DNA of 11,937 bases from Pseudomonas sp. (lineage in GTDB: Bacteria > Pseudomonadota > Gammaproteobacteria > Pseudomonadales > Pseudomonadaceae). The notes beneath the pieces are model-generated. The model saw nothing but the letters and a program-made list of their open reading frames with translations. It did no database searches and was not told the origin of the DNA. Both the position numbers and the translations under genes were made by a program. The stretch spans positions 4,205-16,141 of the forward strand of contig DQGF01000541.1 in the NCBI GenBank assembly GCA_003525045.1, written 5' to 3'. Shown here piece after piece: positions 5,803-11,937 of the stretch (the first letter of the stretch is position 1; the number at the start of each line of letters is the position of its first letter).

Positions 5803-7805
5803 GTGCAAAAGCTGTTGTCTTCGCCTATCACGATATTGGCTGTGCCGGCATCGAAGCCCTGCTCAGCGCCGGCTATGACATCGCCGCCGTGTTTACCCAC
5901 GCCGATGATCCGAAGGAAAACGCTTTCTACGGCTCCGTTGCGCAACTATGCGCCCGCAACGGCATTGCGGTGCACGCCCCGGAAGATGCCAACCATCCAC
6001 TGTGGGTCGAGCGCATCAGCCAGCTCAACCCGGATTACCTGTTCTCGTTCTACTACCGCAACCTCTTGAACGAACCGCTGCTGGCCACGGCCCGTAACGG
6101 TGCGTTCAACCTGCACGGCTCATTGTTGCCGCGCTACCGTGGCCGCGCACCGGCTAATTGGGTGCTGGTTAATGGCGAAACCGAAACGGGCGTGACTTTG
6201 CACCGCATGGTCAAACGCGCCGACGCCGGTGCAATCATTGCCCAGCAAAAAGTCGCGATTGAGCGCACCGACACCGCGCTAAGCCTGCACGGCAAATTGC
6301 GCGTCGCCGCCACCGATCTGCTGCGCGACACACTGCCGGCGTTGCTCGCCGGTAAAGTCAGCGAAACGGAACAGGACGAATCGAAAGCCACGGTGTTTGG
6401 TCGCCGCACGCCGGCCGACGGCAAGCTTGTGTGGAAGCGCCCCGCCGAAGAACTGTTCAACCTGGTGCGTGCCGTGACCCAGCCATATCCGGGCGCGTTC
6501 TGCGCCGTGGGCGAGCACAAACTGATCGTCTGGAGCGCCGAAGTCGCCAAGGGCAACGAAGGTCAGGCGCCGGGACGGGTGATCAGTGTCGATCCGCTGC
6601 GCATCGCTTGTGGCGAAGATTCCCTGGTCATCACCGCCGGCCAGCGCAACGACAACGGCTTGTACCTGAGCGGTCCGCAACTGGGCAACGAACTGGGGCT
6701 GGTCGACGGCTCCGAGCTGCGTGGCGCCGAGTCCGGCCACGCGCCGCGTCGCACGCGCGTGCTGATCCTTGGCGTCAATGGGTTCATCGGCAATCACTTG
6801 TCCGAGCGCCTGCTGCGTGATGACCGATACGAAGTGTATGGCCTCGATATCGGCTCCGACGCCATCGACCGCCTGCGCAGCCACCCGCATTTCCACTTCG
6901 TTGAAGGCGACATCAGCATTCACTCCGAGTGGATCGAATACCACGTCAAGAAGTGCGACGTGATCCTGCCGCTGGTGGCAATTGCCACGCCGATCGAATA
7001 CACCCGCAATCCATTGCGCGTGTTCGAACTGGACTTCGAAGAAAATCTGAAACTGGTGCGCTATTGCGTCAAATACAACAAGCGGGTGATCTTCCCCTCG
7101 ACCTCCGAAGTCTATGGCATGTGCCAGGACCAGAACTTCGACGAAGACACCTCCAACCTCATCGTTGGCCCGATCAACAAACAACGTTGGATCTACTCGA
7201 TCTCCAAGCAACTGCTGGACCGGGTGATCTGGGCGTACGGCCAGAAAGGCCTGAACTTCACGCTATTCCGTCCCTTCAACTGGATGGGCCCACGCCTCGA
7301 CCGACTGCATTCGGCACGCATCGGCAGCTCCCGGGCGATCACGCAACTGATCCTCAATCTGGTGGAAGGCACGCCGATCCGCCTGTTCGATGGCGGTGAG
7401 CAAAAACGCTGCTTCACCGACATCGCCGACGGCGTGGAAGCCCTGGCACGGATCATCGACAACGACAATGACGCCTGCAATGGTCAGATCATCAACATCG
7501 GCAACCCGGACAACGAAGCCAGCATTCGCCAGTTGGGCGAGGAACTGCTGCGCCAATTCGAAGCGCATCCGCTACGCGACAAATTCCCGCCGTTCGCCGG
7601 GTTCCGCGATGTCGAAAGCAAGGCCTTCTATGGCGCCGGTTACCAGGACGTGTCATACCGCAAACCAAGCATCGCCAACGCCACGCGCCTGCTGAACTGG
7701 ACGCCAACCGTCGAGATGAGCGAGACCATCGGTAACACGCTGGACTTCTTCTTGCGCGAGGCCATGCTCGAAATCGCGGAGCACTCTAAAGAAGAATCAT
7801 GCTGA
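5799..7805 (+). CDS. arnA: Bifunctional UDP-glucuronate decarboxylase / UDP-Ara4N formyltransferase
   Basis: ArnA (PmrI) catalyses two steps: NAD-dependent oxidative decarboxylation of UDP-GlcA to UDP-L-Ara4O, and formylation of UDP-L-Ara4N from 10-formyl-tetrahydrofolate. The 668 residues are two domains. The N-terminal formyltransferase (about 1-305) shows the catalytic triad N104, H106 and D142 in [12 protein letters not shown] and RADAGAI. The C-terminal SDR decarboxylase (about 317-660) shows the NAD motif GVNGFIG (325-331), S436/E437 in [10 protein letters not shown]466/K470 in IYSISK, and R621 in SYRKPSI; these match the residues known to matter in the E. coli enzyme (S433, E434, R619). 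Both halves appear intact, with no frameshift between them. It is the first committed enzyme on UDP-GlcA and competes for it with the epimerase of the divergent cluster. It overlaps arnC by ATGA and arnD by seven bases. Confidence 0.97.
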   Translation: MSAKAVVFAYHDIGCAGIEALLSAGYDIAAVFTHADDPKENAFYGSVAQLCARNGIAVHAPEDANHPLWVERISQLNPDYLFSFYYRNLLNEPLLATARNGAFNLHGSLLPRYRGRAPANWVLVNGETETGVTLHRMVKRADAGAIIAQQKVAIERTDTALSLHGKLRVAATDLLRDTLPALLAGKVSETEQDESKATVFGRRTPADGKLVWKRPAEELFNLVRAVTQPYPGAFCAVGEHKLIVWSAEVAKGNEGQAPGRVISVDPLRIACGEDSLVITAGQRNDNGLYLSGPQLGNELGLVDGSELRGAESGHAPRRTRVLILGVNGFIGNHLSERLLRDDRYEVYGLDIGSDAIDRLRSHPHFHFVEGDISIHSEWIEYHVKKCDVILPLVAIATPIEYTRNPLRVFELDFEENLKLVRYCVKYNKRVIFPSTSEVYGMCQDQNFDEDTSNLIVGPINKQRWIYSISKQLLDRVIWAYGQKGLNFTLFRPFNWMGPRLDRLHSARIGSSRAITQLILNLVEGTPIRLFDGGEQKRCFTDIADGVEALARIIDNDNDACNGQIINIGNPDNEASIRQLGEELLRQFEAHPLRDKFPPFAGFRDVESKAFYGAGYQDVSYRKPSIANATRLLNWTPTVEMSETIGNTLDFFLREAMLEIAEHSKEESC

Positions 7806-8689
7806 TGCGGGCATACCTGCGGATTGATGTCGACACCTACCGAGGCACCCGTGAGGGGGTGCCGCGGCTGCTGGAAATCCTCGAAGAAGCGCAGGTCAAG
7901 GCGACGTTTTTTTTCAGTGTCGGCCCGGACAACATGGGGCGCCATTTGTGGCGCCTGATCCGTCCGCAATTCCTCTGGAAAATGCTCCGCTCCAACGCGG
8001 CAGGCCTGTACGGCTGGGACATCTTGTTGGCCGGCACTGCATGGCCCGGCAAACCGATTGGCCGCGATCTCGGGCATTTGATGCGTCAGGCCCGGGCCGC
8101 TGGCCACGAGGTCGGCCTGCACGCCTGGGATCACCATAGCTGGCAGGCCAATGCCGGGCGTTGGAGCGATGGGCAACTGATCGAGCAGATTCGCCAGGGC
8201 GTGGACACGCTCAGCGACATCCTTGGGCAAAAAGTCGAGTGCTCGGCCGCTGCCGGATGGCGGGCGGACGAGCGCGTGATCGAGGCCAAGCAGGCGTTCG
8301 ACTTTCGCTACAACAGCGACTGTCGCGGCCAGAGCCTATTCCGGCCGACCCTGGCCGATGGTGGCCTCGGTACGCCGCAAATTCCCGTGGACTTGCCGAC
8401 CTTCGATGAAATAGTCGGCCCGACCGTGGCCGCCAAGGACTTCAACGCGTTCATTCTTGAGCGCTTCAGCCCGAAAAAACTCAACGTCTACACGATCCAT
8501 GCCGAAGTAGAAGGGATTCTGATGGCCAACGATTTTCGCCAATTGCTGGCCGACGCGCGCCAGCGAGGTATTCGATTTCAACCCTTGGGCGATCTGCTAC
8601 TCGAGGCACCCGCCACCTTGCCGACCGGTCGCGTGTTGCGCGGCTCGCTCGAAGGTCGCGAAAGCTGGTTGGGAGTGCAAGGCGTATGA
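7799..8689 (+). CDS. arnD: 4-deoxy-4-formamido-L-arabinose-phosphoundecaprenol deformylase
   Basis: ArnD (PmrJ) removes the formyl group from undecaprenyl-phosphate-L-Ara4FN, making the loading step irreversible; it acts at the cytoplasmic face of the inner membrane. The 296-residue product is a NodB-like polysaccharide deacetylase: LRIDVDT (7-13) supplies the catalytic and metal aspartates D10 and D12, and HAWDHHSW (108-115) supplies the metal histidines. The conserved blocks [13 protein letters not shown] (41-53), LAGTAWPG (77-84), SAAAGWRAD (149-157) and YTIHAEVEG near the C-terminus match the enterobacterial protein closely. Two starts are possible: ATG 7799, overlapping arnA by seven bases, and ATG 7805, which shares one base with the arnA stop in TGATG. 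Both would give a normal N-terminus, and neither has a strong Shine-Dalgarno. The stop overlaps arnT in ATGA. Confidence 0.96.
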   Translation: MLMRAYLRIDVDTYRGTREGVPRLLEILEEAQVKATFFFSVGPDNMGRHLWRLIRPQFLWKMLRSNAAGLYGWDILLAGTAWPGKPIGRDLGHLMRQARAAGHEVGLHAWDHHSWQANAGRWSDGQLIEQIRQGVDTLSDILGQKVECSAAAGWRADERVIEAKQAFDFRYNSDCRGQSLFRPTLADGGLGTPQIPVDLPTFDEIVGPTVAAKDFNAFILERFSPKKLNVYTIHAEVEGILMANDFRQLLADARQRGIRFQPLGDLLLEAPATLPTGRVLRGSLEGRESWLGVQGV

Positions 8690-10335
8690 GCAAACCCTGG
8701 GCATTGCCGCTGCTGCTGGGCCTTTGTCTGTTGGCGTACCTGCTGCCATTGGGCAGTCATGGCTTGTGGATTCCCGACGAAACCCGCTACGCCCAGATCA
8801 GCCAGGACATGCTCCTGAGCGGTAACTGGGTCTCGCCGCATTTCATGAGCCTGCGCTATTTCGAAAAACCGGCGGCTGGCTACTGGATGATTGCCGTCAG
8901 CCAGGCAGTGTTTGGCCAGAACCTGTTCGGCGTGCGGTTTGCCTCCGCCTTGAGCACCGGGATGAGTGTGTTGCTGTGTTACCTCATCGCTCGCCGGATG
9001 TGGAACGAACCGCGCAAAAGTTTTGCCTGCGCGCTGCTCTACATGAGTCTCACCGTAATCGCCGGCAGCGCGGGCTACGCCAACCTCGATCCGCAGTTCA
9101 CCTTTTGGGTCAACCTGAGTCTTGTCGCCTTGTGGTTTGCCCTAGAGAGCGTCGGCCGCACCCAACGCCTGATCGGCTGGGCGGTGCTCGGCCTGGCCTG
9201 CGGCATGGGGTTCCTGACCAAGGGCTTTCTGGCCTGGCTGCTGCCAGTGCTGATCGCCCTGCCCTGGATGGTCTGGCAAAAACGCTGGCGCGAACTGCTG
9301 ATCTACGGGCCGCTGGCAATTGTCGTGGCCATCGCCGTCAGCTTGCCCTGGGCGCTGGCGGTGCACGCGCAGGAGCCCGATTACTGGCGGTTCTTCTTCT
9401 GGCATGAACACATTCGGCGCTTCGCCGGGGACGATGCCCAGCATGACGCGCCATGGTGGTTTTACTTGCCGTTGCTGGTGGCGTTCAGTCTGCCGTGGGC
9501 GGCGTTGCTGCCATCGGCGTTGAGGCAGGCGTGGCAAACGCGTCGCCAGGCCAGCATCGGCTTCCTGTTGCTGTGGCTGTTGATGCCGTTACTGTTTTTC
9601 AGCCTCAGCAAAGGCAAATTGCCGAGCTACATCCTGCCGTGCCTGCTGCCGTTATCCTTGCTCCTGGGTCATGCGCTGGCCGACCGACTGCAACTGAAAC
9701 AGGGCCGGGTCCTTGGAATTAACGGTCTAATGAACCTGATGCTGGGCCTGATCACTTTGCTGGCCCTGGTCTATCTGCAACTGAAAAAACCGCTGTACGA
9801 CCATGAGCCACACAACCTGGTGCTGATGCTCATCGGACTGATCGGCTGGATCATGGCCAATCTGCTCCAAGCCTTCAGACCTTTGCAATGCTGGGCAGCG
9901 CCGGCGTTCGGCAGTTTGCTGCTGATCGGGTTGCTGCCGGCCGGATTGCCCAAGTCCGTGGTCGCTAACAAAATGCCCGACCAGTTCATCCTCGAACACC
10001 TTCAGGAACTCGGCCAGACCGACAATCTGCTGAGCAACGATCTCGGCGCTGCATCGGCCCTGGCGTGGCGCCTTAAACGCCCGAACGTGGCGTTGTACAA
10101 CACGATAGGCGAGCTGAAATACGGCCTTGCCTACCCTGACGGGATACAGCAGCGGGTCGACCCGAAACAGGTGCAACAGTGGATGCGCGAGGCCCGCCAA
10201 AGCGGCTCGGTCGGGGTGGTCATGCGCGTCAAGGGTGACGAGGAACTGCAGGAAATCGAACGGTTACCCAAGGATGGCAAACGCTATGAACAAGGCAATC
10301 TGGTCATTCTGATTATCCCTCAGGGTGCGTCATGA
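8686..10335 (+). CDS. arnT: Undecaprenyl phosphate-alpha-L-Ara4N : lipid A transferase
   Basis: ArnT (PmrK) is the GT-C (GT83) integral membrane enzyme that moves L-Ara4N from undecaprenyl phosphate to the lipid A phosphates on the periplasmic side, the step that gives polymyxin resistance. The 549-residue length is normal. Visible signs: first helix about 6-22, then IPDETRYAQ (29-37) with the catalytic acidic pair D31/E32, [11 protein letters not shown] (57-67) with the conserved lysine K61, LTKGFLAW in a later helix, the [13 protein letters not shown] loop, the [17 protein letters not shown] segment, and a soluble C-terminal periplasmic domain after about residue 430. It overlaps both neighbours by four bases. 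It shares the GT-C fold and the DE motif with the truncated minus-strand protein at the left edge, but the two are clearly different proteins. Confidence 0.96.
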   Translation: MSKPWALPLLLGLCLLAYLLPLGSHGLWIPDETRYAQISQDMLLSGNWVSPHFMSLRYFEKPAAGYWMIAVSQAVFGQNLFGVRFASALSTGMSVLLCYLIARRMWNEPRKSFACALLYMSLTVIAGSAGYANLDPQFTFWVNLSLVALWFALESVGRTQRLIGWAVLGLACGMGFLTKGFLAWLLPVLIALPWMVWQKRWRELLIYGPLAIVVAIAVSLPWALAVHAQEPDYWRFFFWHEHIRRFAGDDAQHDAPWWFYLPLLVAFSLPWAALLPSALRQAWQTRRQASIGFLLLWLLMPLLFFSLSKGKLPSYILPCLLPLSLLLGHALADRLQLKQGRVLGINGLMNLMLGLITLLALVYLQLKKPLYDHEPHNLVLMLIGLIGWIMANLLQAFRPLQCWAAPAFGSLLLIGLLPAGLPKSVVANKMPDQFILEHLQELGQTDNLLSNDLGAASALAWRLKRPNVALYNTIGELKYGLAYPDGIQQRVDPKQVQQWMREARQSGSVGVVMRVKGDEELQEIERLPKDGKRYEQGNLVILIIPQGAS

Positions 10336-10676
10336 GCCTGTTGCTACTGCTGGCCGCTTGCGTGCTGACTTGCCTGGGCCAGATTGCCCAGAAGTACGCC
10401 GTGGAAAGTTGGCGCGGCAAGACCTCGGACTGGAGCGAAAAACTGCGCTCGCCGTGGCTGTGGCTGGCGCTCGGCGCTCTGGGGTTGGGATTGCTGGTGT
10501 GGTTGCTGGTGTTGCAGCGCCTTGAAGTCAGCATTGCCTACCCGATGCTGAGCCTGAATTTCGTACTGATCACCCTGGTCGCCCGTTTCGTTTTCCACGA
10601 GACCGTCGACCGTCGTCATTGGCTAGGCGTGGCCCTGGTGATGGGTGGCGTAGTGTTGCTGGGGCAACACACATGA
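10332..10676 (+). CDS. arnE: Ara4N-phosphoundecaprenol flippase subunit ArnE
   Basis: ArnE (PmrL) is a small-multidrug-resistance-like membrane protein that, with ArnF, is thought to move undecaprenyl-phosphate-L-Ara4N from the cytoplasmic to the periplasmic leaflet. The 114-residue product shows four hydrophobic segments: about 1-19, 38-63, 67-90 and 95-112. The SMR/EamA signature is visible as GQIAQKYA near the end of helix 1, [18 protein letters not shown] in the middle, and [20 protein letters not shown] before the end. Length is typical. It starts with ATG 10332 overlapping the arnT stop and ends overlapping arnF, both in ATGA, consistent with 1:1 expression of the two subunits. Confidence 0.95.
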   Translation: MSLLLLLAACVLTCLGQIAQKYAVESWRGKTSDWSEKLRSPWLWLALGALGLGLLVWLLVLQRLEVSIAYPMLSLNFVLITLVARFVFHETVDRRHWLGVALVMGGVVLLGQHT

Positions 10677-11074
10677 CCCTTCGGCGCGGCATCACCTTTG
10701 CCCTGGGCAGCGTGCTGCTGGTCAGTGTCGCGCAGTTGGGCATGCGCTGGAGCATGAATCGCCTGCCCTCCCCTGAACAATGGTTGACCGCCAGCGTCGA
10801 TCTATCCGCCGTCGCCGTGGTTCTGGCCGCGATCTTCGCTTATGCCCTGTCGATGCTCTGCTGGCTCGTCGCCCTGAGGGATTTGCCGTTGGGCCGGGCT
10901 TACTCGCTGTTGAGCATCAGCTACGCCCTCGTCTACCTGCTGGCTGCCAGCCTGCCGCTGTTCAACGAAGGTTTCACCCTTTCAAAAAGCCTAGGTGTGG
11001 CCCTGGTCATCCTCGGTGTCATCACCGTCAACTCTCGACCTGCTCGCGCGCCCAAACTTAGGAGTGCCCCATGA
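10673..11074 (+). CDS. arnF: Ara4N-phosphoundecaprenol flippase subunit ArnF
   Basis: ArnF (PmrM) is the partner of ArnE in the proposed heteromeric flippase. The 133-residue product has four hydrophobic segments (about 7-24, 44-67, 75-98, 105-121) and SMR-like features: [10 protein letters not shown] near the end of helix 1, [21 protein letters not shown] in the middle, [19 protein letters not shown] before the tail. The ATG at 10673 was chosen because it overlaps the arnE stop in ATGA and gives the normal family N-terminus. The frame is open further back to 10619, but that stretch is inside arnE. The C-terminal tail ([13 protein letters not shown]) is basic and is encoded across the region holding the ugd Shine-Dalgarno. 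It overlaps ugd by four bases. Confidence 0.95.
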   Translation: MTLRRGITFALGSVLLVSVAQLGMRWSMNRLPSPEQWLTASVDLSAVAVVLAAIFAYALSMLCWLVALRDLPLGRAYSLLSISYALVYLLAASLPLFNEGFTLSKSLGVALVILGVITVNSRPARAPKLRSAP

Positions 11075-11937
11075 AAATCAGCGTATTCGGTAGCGGCTAT
11101 GTCGGCCTCGTCCAGGCAACCGTCCTGGCAGAGGTCGGTCATGATGTCGTTTGCATGGACATCGACTACGAAAAAGTGACAGCCCTTAATCAGGGCCAAG
11201 TAAGCATCTTCGAACCTGGCCTGGCTGAATTGGTTAAGGAGAATCTGGATAACGGACGGCTACGCTTCACCTGCGAAGAAAAGCTTGCCGTGGAGCATGG
11301 TCAGGTTTTGTTTATCGCCGTGGGCACGCCATCACGTCCGGACGGCTCAGCGGATTTGAGTAGTGTCTTCTTGGTGGGCGAAGCCATCGCCCGACACCGC
11401 AGCGAGCCAATCATCATCGTTGAGAAATCCACTGTACCAGTGGGCACCGGTGATGCCCTGCGCGATCGGATTCTTGAGGCCCTGCGACGCTACGACCAAA
11501 CACTGAAGTTCGATATCGTCTCCAATCCAGAATTTCTCAAGGAAGGCTCGGCCGTCGCCGATTGCCGGCGCCCGGACCGGATCGTCATTGGTTGCGAGCG
11601 TGATGAGGTACGCGACGTGATGCGCGAGCTTTATGCGCCGTTCAATCGCAACCATGACCGAATCATGTTCATGGACCTGCGCAGCGCGGAGCTGACCAAG
11701 TACGCCGCCAACTGCATGCTGGCGACCAAGATCAGCTTCATCAACGAGATCGCCGACCTGTGCGAGCAGGTCGGCGCCGACGTGCAGGAGATCGCGCGCG
11801 GCATCGGTTCCGACCGGCGCATCGGCGCCAAGTTCCTGCATGCCGGACCGGGCTATGGCGGCTCCTGCTTTCCGAAGGACGTGAGCGCGCTGAAGATGCT
11901 GGCGGGGAACAGCGGCTACCACTTCCAGCTGCTCAAC
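11071..11937 (+). CDS. ugd: UDP-glucose 6-dehydrogenase, 3' end cut by window edge
   Basis: Ugd oxidises UDP-glucose to UDP-glucuronate with two NAD+, feeding ArnA and, probably, the epimerase of the divergent cluster. Visible are 289 codons of an expected 450 or so. The NAD-binding motif GSGYVG is at 7-12, with the second-strand MDID at 29-32. Other family marks are [40 protein letters not shown], the helix with [13 protein letters not shown], and the catalytic nucleophile C266 in [10 protein letters not shown]. The ATG at 11071 has TAGGAG eight bases upstream and overlaps the arnF stop in ATGA, so it is the eighth gene of the operon, as in P. aeruginosa. GC content rises from roughly half in the first 270 bases to about 63 percent in the last 400. 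It is the only complete-looking ugd in the window. Confidence 0.95.
   Translation, partial: MKISVFGSGYVGLVQATVLAEVGHDVVCMDIDYEKVTALNQGQVSIFEPGLAELVKENLDNGRLRFTCEEKLAVEHGQVLFIAVGTPSRPDGSADLSSVFLVGEAIARHRSEPIIIVEKSTVPVGTGDALRDRILEALRRYDQTLKFDIVSNPEFLKEGSAVADCRRPDRIVIGCERDEVRDVMRELYAPFNRNHDRIMFMDLRSAELTKYAANCMLATKISFINEIADLCEQVGADVQEIARGIGSDRRIGAKFLHAGPGYGGSCFPKDVSALKMLAGNSGYHFQLLN

Noticed and set aside
6279..7211. Long 310-codon open frame on the minus strand inside arnA
   Set aside because: It is fully antisense to both domains of an intact arnA. The product is low-complexity, rich in A, V, Q and D, and looks like the complement of GC-rich codons, with no recognisable motif.

Overview
The window looks like Pseudomonas, most likely the P. 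fluorescens group. The basis is the gene order arnB-arnC-arnA-arnD-arnT-arnE-arnF-ugd, the GC-rich codon use and the close match of every arn product to the pseudomonad versions. This is recognition from memory, not a database result.

Right part, 3638-11937, plus strand: a complete arn (pmrHFIJKLM-type) operon followed by the first two thirds of a UDP-glucose 6-dehydrogenase gene (ugd). Together these genes make 4-amino-4-deoxy-L-arabinose (Ara4N) and attach it to lipid A. Ugd makes UDP-GlcA. The C-terminal half of ArnA oxidatively decarboxylates it, ArnB transaminates, and the N-terminal half of ArnA formylates. ArnC loads the sugar on undecaprenyl phosphate, ArnD deformylates, ArnE/ArnF flip it and ArnT transfers it. 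The outcome is a less negative outer membrane and resistance to polymyxin and cationic peptides. All seven gene junctions overlap by a few bases, so this is one tightly coupled transcription unit.

Left part, 1-2983, minus strand, divergent from arn: a second, smaller envelope-sugar cluster of lower GC. In transcription order it holds a degraded ugd remnant, an apparently intact UDP-glucuronate 4-epimerase, a DPM1-like polyprenyl-phosphate glycosyltransferase, a 97-residue three-helix LAB_N-domain protein, and an ArnT-like GT-C glycosyltransferase that runs off the left edge. The set reads as a parallel version of the arn logic: make UDP-GalA, load it on a lipid carrier, bring it across the membrane, transfer it in the periplasm. 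I infer a galacturonic acid (or similar uronic acid) modification of LPS or lipid A that draws on the same UDP-GlcA pool as arn. This is the most interesting content of the window.

Middle, 2984-3637: about 650 bases of lower-GC divergent intergenic DNA. It holds a perfect 10-bp inverted repeat, a possible 43-codon upstream ORF with a good Shine-Dalgarno sequence in frame with arnB, and a weak candidate for a small membrane protein on the minus strand. I could not find a convincing PmrA or PhoP box. No RNA genes, insertion sequences or CRISPR arrays were seen.
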